Below, in pieces: positions 22,768 to 37,064 of a DNA stretch of 64,000 nucleotides. The translations under genes and the position numbers were made by a program. Position 1 is the stretch's first letter, and every line of letters begins with the position of its first letter. The notes below the pieces were generated by a model. That model saw only the letters and a list, made by a program, of their open reading frames with translations. It made no database searches and was not told the origin of the DNA. Origin of the DNA: Rachycentron canadum (taxonomy: Eukaryota > Chordata > Actinopteri > Carangiformes > Rachycentridae); assembly GCA_038496675.1 (NCBI GenBank), contig CM076651.1:13905616-13969615 (forward strand). The letters are read 5' to 3'.

Positions 22768-22930
22768 CCTGTGCAAATATATTCACATTTCTGTCAGATT
22801 GCTTCTTTGTGGGAGAATACATCGCTGAATTTTGTATTCTCATTAAGGATCAACTTGTACCTGTTGCACGTACCTCGCTGCGTAATTGCTGCGTAAATGC
22901 GCACGGTTTAAGGCTTACAAAAATATAGTT
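22768..22930 (-). promoter_or_regulatory. tac3: Candidate tac3 5' end: TATA-like box, short leader exon, first intron
   Basis: On the minus strand an acceptor cacag|GTGG (exon from 22768) lies 14 bases before the tac3 ATG. Upstream is a good donor, GCGAG|gtacgt (last exon base 22874), and about 45-50 bases above that a ctatatttt TATA-like box near 22920-22928. Together they suggest a very short untranslated exon (about 22874-22900) and a 105 bp intron. A directly repeated TTACGCAGC (22877-22885 and 22888-22896 in plus coordinates) sits in that leader. All inferred; the acceptor has a weak pyrimidine tract, and another donor (ATCAG|gtaaag near 23160) could serve a more distal promoter. Confidence 0.3.
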
Positions 22931-23463
22931 CATGAAACTTGTTTTTATATTAATCAGTAAATTATTGATTCAATAATCTTGTACATATCCAGAAAAGAAA
23001 CAAAAATATGACACCAATAATAATATAATTTAATAATAATAACTCAATCCTCTGTTCCTTCTCCAAAAAGTCATTGCTAACCTTGAATCCACTTCTAAGA
23101 GAGGAAATTCGTAAATATTTCACTTTGAGCATTCAAACAGTTTACATTTTCGGCTTTACCTGATTTCTGTCGAGTGGGTAATTTGGTAAAAGAGTCAGCT
23201 GCGTGCGCCCTGGTGCGGAGTGGGAACGGATAGATCCTGCTGTGAGATCCGGTGAGGATAAATGAGGCGTCCAGGCGTTGGGGTAATAAATAATAACTGG
23301 ATACTTGCGTAACGCCAATCAGCAACTGGAGCGTAGGTGGGTTACCAGTTCTTATATCACGTTCACGTTGTGCTGAGGGCCACGTAGTCTACTTATAGGT
23401 GGTCATGATGCTGCTGCTGAAAGCTTTGCCCCCTACTAAACACGCACGCACACACATCATCAT

Positions 23464-23530
23464 CAAAAAAACAAAAAACAAAAAAACAAAACAAAAAAAA
23501 AAAACAAAAAAAAAACAAAACAGAAAAAAC
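23464..23530. repeat. A-rich (CAAAA)n low-complexity DNA
   Basis: Irregular repeats of CAAAAAA over about 65 bp upstream of tac3. An open frame across it is an artefact of composition. Confidence 0.9.
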
Positions 23531-26500
23531 ACTCAGGCAACGTCACGACGACGACTCAAGCACATCGCTAAGCAAATATTTGGGATTTTACTTCAAGATT
23601 AGGCTTCAACTGCATTTAAAACAAGTGAACTATTTTTAATTGTAGATTATGATTCAGTTTGAAAATAAAAACCTCGACTTCTTTGTTCAAAGTCTCATTT
23701 ATCCATCTCATTGTCATCAGGCTGACATGCTCCTTTAGGTGCCTTTCCAATCCATTGACCAGTTGACATGGTCACTGACAAGATACTAATCTTTTTAGGA
23801 AGTAATTATATAGATAGCAGCTGCCTGTGCATGTCACTGTAGAAGATGGTGATGAACGTGGCTAGACGGTCTGTGTTGGCAATTGACTACTCTCACTCAT
23901 ACACAAAATGTGAAACAAAAGACATTTGTACACCTACATCTGAGTAGGTTTTGGTTAGTTAATGGAATAGCAAGTTAATTTGCGGAAATGCTGTGTGGAT
24001 TTAATTCAATTTAAATGGAAATTTAAAAATATTTGACAAAGTTCAAGAGCGCTGATTGTTATGCTGTGTTTTTTGTTGTATACAAAATCAAACAGTTCAT
24101 TTCAGTTAGTTTTTTAGCTGACAAGTCAAGCAGTAAATGGCAGTAATATCATTACAGCCACTGAACAGACAGACACGCTGAGTTGTCATGACTAAAATCC
24201 AGAGGTGCTGTTTGGACAGACACATCTTCACACTAGTATTGACACAATGAGTAACACGTGATTCTGAGGGTCACTTGAAATTGTTCCCATGACTGCTGTT
24301 CTCTGTTGTCTGTTAAACTGCTGTGACAGGTGGTGAGATGAAATGTCTGTCTTGTAACATGTATAAGCACCAACAGTGATACTGTTTTATACATTTAGTG
24401 CTTCACGATTTAATTGCTCTGACATTGTAGTAAAGGTATAATTTCTGATAAAATCAACATGGGCTGGGTAAGGTGTTTAGTAGGCCTATTCTTTTATGTC
24501 TAAGTGTATCACAAAAAAGTATTTTCCTTACATCACTAGCAGCTGAAAACAACTCGGATTTAGTGCTCATACCAAACCTATAATTACTTGCAATTACACA
24601 AGCAATTACACTTATGCTGATGTTTGGGCACACACGCAGAATGCAAACAAGCATGAATATTTCAGCAAAGCAAAGTTTGAGATCATAGTTGTAAAGCGGG
24701 CAGGAGGAGCCACTGCAGATTGCTGTGGCCTCGAGAGACTTTGGCCTGATAGAAACGAGTATGACACCCACAACAAAGCACCAGGCAAAAATCCAAATGG
24801 TGTATTTCACCAAAGGTTAGCACTGCTGTGTTTTAGTAATGACTTCCCATTTCCATATTTGCCCTGCTCCCATATGTAGTAGTGTGGGGGTGAAGTGAGG
24901 TGTATGCAGCAGTGCAGGGGTTCGGGATGGGAGATCTGACAGAAGTGGGGAAGTCATTAATTGCATTTTTACATTATTGATGAGTGTTTTTTATTTTTTT
25001 TTTAAACTCCCTTGGTAATCAAAGCGCCCTCTTTTTGGACTAACAGAGAGCACAGGGAAAGAGCCAGGGGCTGTTTATCCAGCTTCTCATTCAATTGAAA
25101 GGCAAATGGATATTGGGTTGGATGTGCTGCAAGGCTAGATGGAGGTCCTCCTAGTCACAGGTACATGCTCTGCAGACCGTTGAACAACGTCACATTCACC
25201 CTCTGCTGTATTGCATTTGGATGTCATTCATTCTCAGCATCTGACTTACAATGAAAACGGTTGCACTCACACCATGTATGAGCTCCCCTCTGAGCTGCAG
25301 ACAGTTGCGAAGATGACTGGACAGTATCACCCTGACAGGTCAGCAGGACTTTCATGGTTGGCTCAGTAACAGCAGGTAGCCCATGGTGGCTCGAGATGCA
25401 CCGGTGTGAGAAAATACAAAAGGAAAAAGATCCGGCTCAGCTTCATGCTGAGATCATTTTATGTGAATACGCATGACGCAGCGTGCATGACAAATTTCTG
25501 TCAAGTTTAGAGTTAATGCTTAGCAGTGTGACCATCAGTCAGCTGACAATTGAAACATTTTAGTCTTTGTTTGTACATGATTAAATGTAAAAAAAAAATC
25601 TAATATTCTCTCTCGTTTAATAACTACCTAGGCTACTTTAAAAGTTTGATTATATAATTTTTCCTATTGATCCTCTTTTACCTGTATTGGCTTATTGGAT
25701 TAACGGGGTAAATAGACTGACATAACCTTGGTGTGGAACATATATAAAAGGAGAAATATAATGAAAAATGGTAATGAAAGTCTGATTGAGGACTAAGTCA
25801 ATTGAAAACAGTATGGCAGTTGAATTTGTTGGATGGTCCAAGTGAGGACACACAAATACAAATGTGTTCCTCTATAGTTATAGTTATCTGGTGAAGAGGA
25901 ACAGGAGGAGTACAGTCACACTATTATTCCTCTCCTTTCTCTCTAATGGAGCTGCCAATCATCCATTGGTGCAGGCTTTCATGGTCTAAGAGGAAGAAGA
26001 ACTAAGCTCCACCATGGAGCTGAGAGGAGACAGTGACGCCATAGCCCGTATATGGGAGAGATGTTTTGAAAGGATGAATGACCAGAGGGAGACAGAGAAA
26101 GAAAGTGTCCAATGATGACTGATGAGAGTGAGATTGAAAAACTGTGCAACAAATCACGGGGTGTAGATTATGTGTTTGTTTACAGACTGGGGCTGAATGC
26201 ACAGCTTGGAGTCTTTGGCCGGTGAGTCCAAATGGGATTCTGTATGTGTGAACACGGTCAACAGGAAAACAGTCCCTCACGCACTCAGTGGCCACCCCTG
26301 CTGTTTGCCTTTGCTTGTGGCGACGTGAAGACTAAAATAAGCAGATCTAGACGGTTCCAGGCCCCTTAATGTTAGATCATGAGGCACACCTGTCAATAAT
26401 CGAGTTAATGGGCTCTAATCTAATGGGGGGAATTTAACTTAGAATCTACTTCTACCCTTCCTTGGGGTATGCAAAATGACTTTGATGGATGCAGTTTTTT

Positions 26501-28302
26501 ATTCCACACACTGCTCCTTGATCTCTGACTCAGAAGGTCCAAAAGTGTCACTTCGATCTAAATGTTAATTTGAAGGCTGTTTCTTCAAGACTGGCATGGA
26601 TGTTGATATGCTTTGAAGGTCTATTTGCATTAGACCACAGCGGATATGTGAAACTGTGCGCCGTGGTGTTGCCAAACGCATTCCTCTTTCTCACATTGTT
26701 TTCCAAAGAGCTTTTCTGCTTCCTCCTTGTCAAAAGTTTTTTGTCCCCTTTAATCTTCTTTCAGTGAGGGTAGTTTGCTGCACTGAAGTCTGAAGAGAAA
26801 ATAGGACACTCTGATGCTGTTTAGGCTCTTGAATCTCTCATTTTTTAGATTGGGGGATTGTTTTGGTCTATCTTGTAACTGTATTGCCTATTTTCTACTC
26901 ATCATGCAGTGAGAATACTCCAGAAAACACATTAGAATCCTGTTTATCATAGACGCAATACACAGGCTGTGATTTGCGCTCCAGTTGCTTGTTGAAATGG
27001 GTGCAATCAGACGCCCATGTGTGTTGTGCTTTCAACTCTAGAAATTTTTTTTTTTTCTGTCCTGAAGTGGCTCAATGTTATATATTAGATGAACTTTGGG
27101 CATTGTAAATTTGCTGCAGAATTTATGTTTTTTGCCAAAGGCTTTTGTTTTATAATTTGATTTCATTTATTATGAATCATGGTCATATCTGAGTTATGAA
27201 GATTTTTCATTTGCAGTGGGGAGCTGAATGTCTCCATTTGCTGCTGTGGAAAGATGTGATGGTTGCTTGATACTAGATTTATTTCCTCTACTCTCCCTTT
27301 ATTATTCTGCTCCCAACTTTCCTCAACTTTCAACTACTACTGGTCTTTGTGTTCATTTGAATATTACTCAATGATATTTAACACCATCTGCTGTGGGATT
27401 TTACTCTGCCACAAAGGAGCGAAGGAGGTACAAAGCATCAACAATTGTACAAACAGCAAAGAGACACAACAACTAAGATAGTTGAAAATCAATCAAATAT
27501 ACACTCACAAGCACAAATATGATTATATAATAAATGGTATGTAGTAATTCCGTAATAATGTAAAGAGATATGTGGGAATAACCAGTAAATCAGTAAAATT
27601 AGTATAATGACAAGTTGTAGTGGTAAAATTATCAGAAAAAGAGTAAAAGAAACAAAATAAAATTTAAGCAGAATAAAGAGCATTGTTTAATTTATTATTG
27701 TTTATTTATTTGGGAGCCCACATGCAGGGTAAGACAGGTGGATTTTATTGTAAAGGCTACCATTAATGTTAATAGCATCAATGTAATTGACAGTTTCCTT
27801 GATTATAGCCAAGACCATACAGTGTAATGAATAAAATAGAAAAAATTAATGTATTTTTAATTTCCACTTACCTTCTATTAGGCCAAGAAGAGTGGTAGCC
27901 ACTGCAGTAGTTCCCACACCACTACACCACCACATTCGCCACCTAAGTCACTGAGATCACATTTTTCCCCATCCTGGTGTGAACATTAACTGAAATTCAA
28001 AATTAGTTTTATTGAGAAGTTGATGGGGACTGTTGTCAGATGGAAGGCAGATTGGCAAAGTGTGGACAGATGCAAGCAGACTGAGCTCAGAGGAGGATGA
28101 CTATATGACCTATAGGCACAGGCAAACATGGAGTTAAACAAGATTCTGTCAAACATTAATTCATTTCAAGATTGAGCTTCGGCTGAAGATAAACTGAAGA
28201 CTGGCCCGGGAATATGTTCTGCAGGAGCTTGTTGAGTTGAGATGGTAACACGTACACAGATGGATTGGGAGCAGGATGGAAACAGAGCAGCCAGAGACCC
28301 AG

Positions 28303-28305
<3 letters not shown>

Positions 28306-28333
<28 letters not shown>
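28306..28333. repeat. (GA)n microsatellite
   Basis: About 14 GA units within the intergenic region. Confidence 0.95.
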
Positions 28334-28589
28334 CGAAGAGATATAGTGGACCAACAAGAAACATGGAGAGGAATAACATCAAATGAGGGAGACGTACAGA
28401 TATGCCAAATTGTTGTCAAGTTGTCAGTGTGTATTGTAAAGAGCTGAATTGATCACTGTGAAGCAGAGTGATATTATGAAACACCCAATTCTTTATATTA
28501 ATTATCCCAAAAAAGCTATTTTGTTGCACAGGTGTTCTGTACATACAGTATATGAATGCAGTCCTCAAACTGAACTGACTGCTTTCACT

Positions 28590-28840
28590 GGTAAATAGCT
28601 CTGTTTATATTGCCCTTTTCTCCCAAGTGCTTTACAATTGCCTTCTCATTCACCCACGTACTCATACAGTCATGACAGCAAACTACATTCAATGTGCTGG
28701 TCTGACCACTGGGAGCCATTTTGGCTTTAGTGTCTTTGTTTGTACGTCGAAGGACACGTTGACATGTGACGAGGAGAGCCTGTGCATCAAACTGCCAACT
28801 CTGCGATCAGTGGAGAACCTGCTCTATCGCTGCTGACTGT
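28590..28840 (+). repeat. Teleost interspersed repeat, decayed
   Basis: In order: AGTGCTTTACAATTGCC, TCATTCACCCACGTACTCATAC, GGGAGCCATTTTGGCTTTAG, AAGGACACGTTGACATGTG, CTGCGATCAGTGGAGAACC and TGCTCTATCGCTGCTGA. This series is well known from many fish genomes, where it is often mistaken for coding sequence. I cannot name the family with certainty. Confidence 0.6.
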
Positions 28841-31800
28841 TACCTCCTGGTTTAATGCTTATTGAATCAATACTAAGCTCTCTGTTTCAGCTGGTAGTCT
28901 GCTCAGCTTTTAATAATAATTTGATAATCATTTGAAGCAGTCCTCCCAAGAAGAGTGACGAAATTGTAGCCCTGACAGTGAACCCTAGTCTTCACAACTT
29001 ATTTTTTTGTTTAGTTTGAATGACTTGTTGAGTCATTTGCTCCTTGGTTTTATTGTCTTGTTTTTGTGTCTTGATATAGCTACAGGCTTTCAACTTGACC
29101 ATTTGTCTCTGACTATGTCTACACGATGAAGTTGTCATTCTGCCCTCTGTGCTGCTAGACTGACTTTATTATACCTGGGAATTTGCAGTAGAAGTCATCA
29201 TAATGTTTGTTCTTCTGGCATAGAAGAACACAACCATCTTGAGAGCATTACACCAAACTCTTAACTGATATTTTGTGTTGGACCCATGGTGGAGGTGTCT
29301 TCTGGGGGGATGATGAAGATGTAACATAGGCTTTATAGCACATTACTGCGGCGTGAACAAGAGCTGGCAATATTGCAGTTGAGCCTCCAACCCACCTTGA
29401 TATTAGGCTGACTGTGCCCAGAAGTGACCTCTCTCTGCTGCTTAATTCGTTTTTGTTTTACCTGCTCATAAAATTGTGTCAAGGGAAATTACAGAATCAT
29501 GAGATCAAAGTGTGCAACATAGTGACAGAAATTGGAAACCATGAAATAGTTCACGGTTGCATTATTCATCCACTGGTTGAAATTGAGCATTTGATATTAG
29601 GAGTTTTGTGATTTTTAATTTACCACTTCATGCTCATTCTCCTGACTCTGCATGTGACCACACTATGTGTTCAATGATGTAGTAATGACAGTGTGATCAT
29701 TTAAAGGAGATCGCTTGAATACACATATAAGCACACGAACATCTAGCAATCTGCTCATGTTTTATTCACTTGTAATGTCACAGATATCCATGAGACAATG
29801 TTGAAAATTTCCCATGACAGTGCTGGAAATAGTATTGGCCACATTGATCTGAGCTATTTTCTATAGCAATTATCCCAGTCATTTCCTAAGGGGGGTGGAT
29901 CCATCCTTTGTTCTTTATTTGCTAATATGGTAAGTAGGTTCCATGTTAAATATGATACATTACAGGGTGATGCCCACTGCATGCTCATTATTTCTGAATT
30001 TCAAAGCAGAATACATATTATACACCACATATGATAAGACTGGACCAAAGGTGAGTCCTTTATAAGAGGTAATTTCAGAGACAATAAAAAACTTGGCTAT
30101 GAATGCCTGCTGGCATTTTTGTGCTCCACTTTGTCTTTTTTCACAAGAGACCAAGTCAATGAAACACATTATTCATGGAGCACTCACCTAATTTGCTGGC
30201 CACATTACCTTCAAGAAACAGCTGTTATTGCTTTCATTGTATGAGGGGTCAGCTACTGATCAGTCCTGACACATCAACACAGTTGTGCTTCTCTTGAAGC
30301 CAAAGCCAAAACAGCTATTAACAGCACAGCACAGTCTCAATAAAACATAAACTCCTCAAAAATCCTCACATAGATGACACCACAGTACTGTCAGGTGGGA
30401 TTTAAGGTTGTTTTAAGGATTTATGGTCATACATGTTTTCACACACAGGCACACATTACGGTGTCTGTAATTTCCATGTAATACAGCATTAGTGGCTATT
30501 TCTATCATATGTTTTTATAATAAATGAGAAACAAGAGATCACAGTGTATAAAACAGGATGTTTTGTTTGATAGCATTTTCATTATTTTTATGTTCAGTGA
30601 TTATATTTGAGGAGACTTTACAGTGCTCACTTCCATGGAGTCACAGGCAGACAGATAGACAGATAAAAGCCCCACCAGCCCCAACCCCTCAACACACACA
30701 CAGGCACATACTCTAGCACACAGATGACTGATGGCCCTGGGCTCTCCTCTGTAAATGACAAGTGCCATCCATAACAGGCAGGCAGGGGCTGGTAAAGTGA
30801 TTACGTTCATAACACACGGTGTCCTGGTAAACACAGCTGGCACCACGTCTGTCACGCTAGACATGAGGGCAAATTGCTCAGTCCATGTAAAATTATTGGC
30901 TGTGTTTTAGGTTTGTCTTAACAGAGGGTTGTCAGCAACATAGCAGATGGATACGCCTTTATTCCACCTCACTTACTGTAACAACTGACTGTCTGAGGCA
31001 GAGGATGTCAGGGATGGCCAAGATTGATAAAAATTGATAAGATACTGGGATGACTTGAAATCTATTGTGAGCATGAGGAGCATATTATAAACTCATTATA
31101 CATCACTATCTGGTAATTACATGCCTCATAATTCATTATAAATCTGCCACAACTGTATAATAAGATTTTTATCTGACAGCACCATGTCCTGATTATAATG
31201 ATTGTACTGTGATTTGCTCATGATGATACAATACGTAGAAATACAAGGTTGCCTGCTGTGAAAAAGGCCTGTTGCTTTAACATTTAAAATCTTTACATAC
31301 CCATGGTACACATGGATCAATTTTCCATTTATTTGTTTTATTTGACCGCTTCTCAGTTCATGGTAATCTGCTCACCTTGATGGTTCTTATTACTGTTCAC
31401 TCACATGCTTCATATAAAATACCAGTGGTGTAATACACAATATTATTGTGAAGTAGATTCTACACTTTGTAGACACAAATTAATATTCTTTAACTACTCT
31501 GCCATAAAAGTCAGTTTCACAAGGAGAAAGTAAAATGTTCTTCCGAACATTTTGTACTTATTTTATTTTTGAAGTTATGCATGGATCGTGGAAGTCGTTT
31601 CACCAGCATCCATAAAATATTTCACTGTTATTCATGTATGAGTTGCTCCTCCATTTCCCCCATTGCAACACGGGGCTGTACATCAAATGCATACAAAGAT
31701 CAGCTGCCTCTCAAGCATACATAGTGACTTTTTAAAATATACCAAATTTGTTTGGGTGTACAGTGCATACTAAAAACCTTGCAATTACCATTGGAAAAGT

Positions 31801-33536
31801 ATGGGTGCTGTGAATAATAATAATAACAATAATTTCAGGAACCTTATATTGAGCATGCTGGCCTACTGGGACATTATGTACATCAATAATAACAATTAAA
31901 TGTCATTTTCGCTATACTAAAAGACAAAATTACTTATTCCCAGTTTAGTACTGCCCAACTTCAGCGTGAACTGAGGTGCAATCATGCAGAAAGACTAAAA
32001 ACAACTGCATTAGTGTGTTAGAGGAACACAATGTAAAGAAGGTGATAGGTAGGACACAGAAATTGACATCTGGTTTCGTCTTCCCTTGTTTTCTTTCTCT
32101 TGCATTTTTAGACACTTAATTTCAAAGGTGCTTGTTGTCAGTTAATCGATTATAATATTTAGTGTTATATTTCATTACAACAGTTTGTGAACGTAAGATA
32201 TTCCTTTGAAACTAAGAAAACCAGGACATAGACGTCAGGGGACAGAAAGATAATTAGTGAGTGGCTGTCACAACAGGATACTGTTGAATGACAACATTAT
32301 TTGTTTCCTTCCGTCAGTACCTCATCATCTAATCAAAGGTGACACACTATCTTTCACATTACATTCAGTGTCTCATCATCAACCCTCAGTGTCACTGTTT
32401 CCCCTCTGTCTCCCACTTGTAGCACCATCATTTTCATGGCCATCATTTTCTGAAATGCTCCAGGGTTTACATTGGAAGTATTGTGGAAAATTTAAATAGA
32501 ACATTCTTGGAAGGACATCTGTGACTCATTATGCCTTTAAGAAATCACATCAGCAAGGAGCTGTACTGTATGGACAGTAGTAGATCAGCTGGGAAAGAGC
32601 TTACCAGGGGGTCAGTGTGTAATAGTGATACTTTCTTGTCATGCTTTTGTTGTTTAGTTGTAAATTCATTTCAAAATGAAATGGAATAGTCCTAAACTAG
32701 ATTCATCTCCTCTGTTGCCGTATGTTTTTTCCATTTTGCCTAGGGTTTACATTTGTTTAAAACCTGCCACTCCTGATCATCCAGTCTAAATGTGGCTAAA
32801 AAAGCGTACCGCCCCTCTTAATCACTTGATCTGTCATAGCCTTCGGCACCTGTTTTGCATTTGTCTTTAGTGTCAAAGTGTCAATATATATAATGTTGCA
32901 GTTTAGCCCAGGGTATTTGTTTGCTTCATCTGGCTGCTTTCAATTTCTTATCTTTAGGTTCACCAAAACCTTTGAAAAAAAGTATGAATAATATTAATTA
33001 ATGTTGGCAAAATTTAATTGATATGCTTTTGTTTTGGGGTGCTAGTATTGTACATGCTGGCTCGCTGTCAATGTTGTAGTATACAATATATTTGATAAGT
33101 AAAACAATTTTATCTACATGGTAAAACATCAAGCAATATACTAGTATCATTACATTTAAATAAATTCAACAGTTTCAAATTCTGAGCCTATTAACATAAA
33201 TTCTTATGACTTTATTTTTGATTTGAAATTAGTTCAGTGGACATTAAGTTTCTGAAAAAGATGTGAACCGAATATTAATTAATCATTTGTTTTTTTTTTG
33301 CTAGTTTTGCTATTGCTAGATAGCCGGCATTAGAATTAGCAGTTGTTTGCTCACCAGTTTTGTAGGTTTACTTAGATGTTTCAGTACAAGCAGTTGTAAT
33401 AAACCCTACTTAATCAGAGCAGAATGGAAGCTTAAGTAACTCAAGGACAAAATGATGACACAGACTGACGGTACCAGTGCTAGCTGGTTAGCATGCTAAC
33501 TTCAGAAGAAGAAAAGAAGTGATACAAAAAAATACC

Positions 33537-33540
<4 letters not shown>

Positions 33541-33568
<28 letters not shown>

Positions 33569-33595
33569 AATAAAATAAAAACACAAAACAAAAGT
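33541..33595. repeat. (CAAAA)n low-complexity repeat
   Basis: AACAAAACAAAACAAAACAA followed by A-rich DNA in the intergenic region. Confidence 0.9.
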
Positions 33596-34904
33596 GTCTC
33601 TTTCAGCTCTTGGTGAATACGGCAATGAAAGAACTGAGAGAACTTACAATGTTTCTTTCAGACTAGCATTAAAACAGCTGTTAATGCTAATGCTGCTTAT
33701 AAAAATAACCAATACTCTTTCAAGGATAAAAATCCATGTGAGCACGCTGTAAATTTTTATTTTGTTGAAAGGTCTCCATTCACTGAGAGAATGGTTAATG
33801 AGATTCACTCCCTCCATGGCCTGTGCTGTGTCAGTGCAGAAGGGCAATGTGCCTTGACCACCTACTCTGGCATGAAGAACTGCAGACCATTCTCTCAGAA
33901 CTGTGGCTTTTGTCATGTCCACATAACTGAACCAGCTGCTGTCAGTTCAGCCATCAAACTACTGAGACATTAATAGGATGTATGAACAACAGCTGTCACT
34001 TTAGAGCTCTTAATGTTGAGATTAGGTGGTTTAAGGTTTACTTTTGTACCTACAATGTTGTATGACATAGTCCCTTTGTATCCAGATATTACCTCTGGGA
34101 ATTTGGCTATTTTGTGTGACCCTGAGTGGGAGTTTGAATTTTGCAGATATTGCTGTGAATTGACTTAATTTCCCTGAGGAGGACAGGATATTAATCAGAG
34201 GAATGCTATCTTTATTTCATGCATTCCTTAGATGCCTCTGCTGTGTCTTGAGGTTTTCTCAGAAATACTACAGCCAAGGGAAGGCTGATAAATGTTTGTT
34301 ACAGCAGGATGTTGCCTTTAGTCAGGTGATACAAAGCGCAGAACACAAATGAAACCGTGACAGACTCGACACAATTCATTTTGGACGAACAGAGCAAGTT
34401 AACTCTTAATATGATAAAAAGAAATAGATTTCTTCTGAGATGAAGAGCGCATGCTGCTGTGTAATTACTGAGTATGTATACATGTATAACACACCAAGCA
34501 AACTCACAAACACTGATAATGGCATGCAACGTTTGAGAGAAGACAACATGGTGAAATGAAAAGAGCAAGCGCTACAGTTGGTCTCAACACAATTTTGTGA
34601 CTAGTTAAGGAAATGAGATTACAGGCTCCGCTGTGTCCTCTTTCTCCTCTCAGACTGTCGGTGGAACCTGAACTAATTATCTCCTCACTGATGCACCTGA
34701 ACCTGCCTACTCCTGTTTGTGGAGACAGACGGGAGGGCACACGTCTGGATTAACCTTAACTATTACACTGAGACAGCTACATCTTCATGCTGATGATATC
34801 CTGTTCCATGCCATGCTGCATTTGATATGGCATCATCTTTTGCATTTGACAATTTGTATTATTATGACACACTTCCACTCCGTTCTGTGTGTAGTTGAAC
34901 TGCA

Positions 34905-34950
34905 GTACAGTGTAGTACAGTACAGTACAGTGCCAGTACAGTGTGTACAG
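34905..34950. repeat. Short GTACA-type imperfect tandem repeat
   Basis: Repeated CAGTACAGTGTAG / AGTACAGTACAGTGCC units, 45 bp or so, intergenic. Confidence 0.7.
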
Positions 34951-37064
34951 CCAGTCAGAGACAACTACTGGCACAGAAGATATTTTTTAAAAATTAATGA
35001 CTGTCATGACTTTTGTCTTCCTAATTTGTAAAAGCTTTTAACAGCTTTTTTTGTTTATATTCATGTGGAATTATATCTTGCAAATGATTCGTAGAGGCAG
35101 AGAAGATTTTGTATTGCCAGCATCAATCTCAAACGATAGAAGAAAATACCCTTACACCTACAATATAACACTTTGTATGAAAGTTTGGTTATAGTTAACA
35201 TTCTCCAAAATTTACAGTGTCAACAATGGGAAAATGTGTGGTAAACATGGAAAGATTATTATCTTTTGCTTTTTAGTTTTACACTTTGCTTTTAATTCTA
35301 TAGAAACTACCTCCGATTTCTCATTTTCTGAAATGAATCAATCCTTAAAAGAATCTCTCAATTGAAACTGTGTGCACAGAAAGGAATTATAACATCTCTG
35401 CCATACACAAATTTAATCTGGATTTTCTCATCTCATTTTTTATCCTTTAGCCTTAAATCTTGTAGCAAATGACTATGGAAATCTTATCTTATTTTAATTG
35501 GCAGAAAAATACATTCTTGCTTTCACATCAGTATCAAATCTGAGTCTCATAGTTTCCTTTTGCATAGAAAATGTGCAATGCAAAATTCTAAATGCAAAAA
35601 AGTAGCCAGTGAGAAAGAAAGGAAAGGAGACTGAATAACATGCCCACTCCTCTCAGGTGCAGACTTCCATTTAGAGAAAAGTGCAGGTACGCATCTCTAT
35701 CTCTTCAGATTCCATTTGAAGATCCCTGTCCGACCATCTCTCTCTGTTATTGCCAGCTGTCGATGCATGGAGCTCTCAAGAGCTTCTGGGTTTGCCTCTC
35801 AGATCCATGCCATTATGTTCTTGCTTTTAGGAATCGTGATCTACAGAAAAAGAAAAAACTGAATCTGCACTAAAAAAAAGTATAATTAGCATTTTGAGGG
35901 TTTCCTTTGTCTTTGCTCTGTGTCCCTCTGAAAAGTAAAATAATTAATTCTAGAAATATTTGCCAAAATGTCATATATTTAATTTATAGAGCCATAATTT
36001 GTTACAATTTAGATTGATAAATGTTGCATAAAAAGGGTAGTGTTATAACTATCTGTAAAGCAGCCTAACTACATGTAGTTAATTTTGCTGCCAGCCTTTT
36101 AAAAAAAATGTTATGAGATACACTTGAACACTTGATACTACTAAACAATACTAATTTGTTTTGTCTTCACATAATTCATATTAGTATTTATAAAAAATGT
36201 TATGTTCCTACATTTCTAAAGAAGTATGCAAATATATATTTATGCAAAATATACAAGAACAAGAGGCTGCTATATGTCAGTACCAACAACTTACCATCTG
36301 AAGATCACATCTTTGAGTGGTCACGTTTGATATGTTTGATTTTTCCCCCATTTTTTTTACCTTATGATGTCTTTGGTGAGTGTGGAAATAAAGGAAGTAT
36401 AGCATACCACCATCTGGCCAGTCTGCCCTGTGCCTTTCCTTTGCCACATGGCTATATATTCCTCTTTCATATAGGCCTATATATTCACAGAGCTGTAAGG
36501 ATGGCTCTGCATGATGTACTATATGTATTCAGAACATATCATATCAGAACTGAATGTCCTTGATCTTGAGGGCTGCACTGTTACACAAGGTTGATTCATT
36601 CTGACTGCTTATTCAATGTAGAATGAACAGTTCTTTTTGACCATATACTGTATTGTTTGAAGAGGACCTGATTCCCAGTCATAACAGGAGGACCATCTAG
36701 TGGTTGAGCTGTGTATTGTTAAAAGGATGCAGAGAACTACTGTCGCTGTGGTTAGGAATGGTCGAAAAAAAGTCCCTGGGGAGCGATATGAGGGCTGTCT
36801 CACAGGAAATAAGCAGTGCTCTTCAGACAGTACAATGCTGCTCTTCATCAGACAGCACAATGCAGCACCAGTTAGCTACCCCGCTTGCTCCCTGAAACTT
36901 CTGCTCACAAAGCAGATTCATCTGTGTCTGACAGCAGCCAAGATGAGTGACTCATGAAAAAAATGTGGTTTTTATGTTTTTATTTCTTACGGATACCAAA
37001 ATAATTTTGCTTGGTGAAATGCTCATTTTTTTAAACTCAAAAAATAGTTTCTATGGCTACAAAA

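Noticed and set aside
28627..28836. Open frame with cysteine-rich text
   Set aside because: It falls inside a widespread fish interspersed repeat that is often mis-called as protein.
34717..35031. Possible small coding exon with repeated tyrosine/valine text
   Set aside because: The text comes from the GTACA tandem repeat and has no splice context or homology that I can recognise.
36132..36563. 143-codon open frame in the intergenic region
   Set aside because: Very AT-rich, low-complexity hydrophobic and aromatic text with no domain; expected by chance in such DNA.
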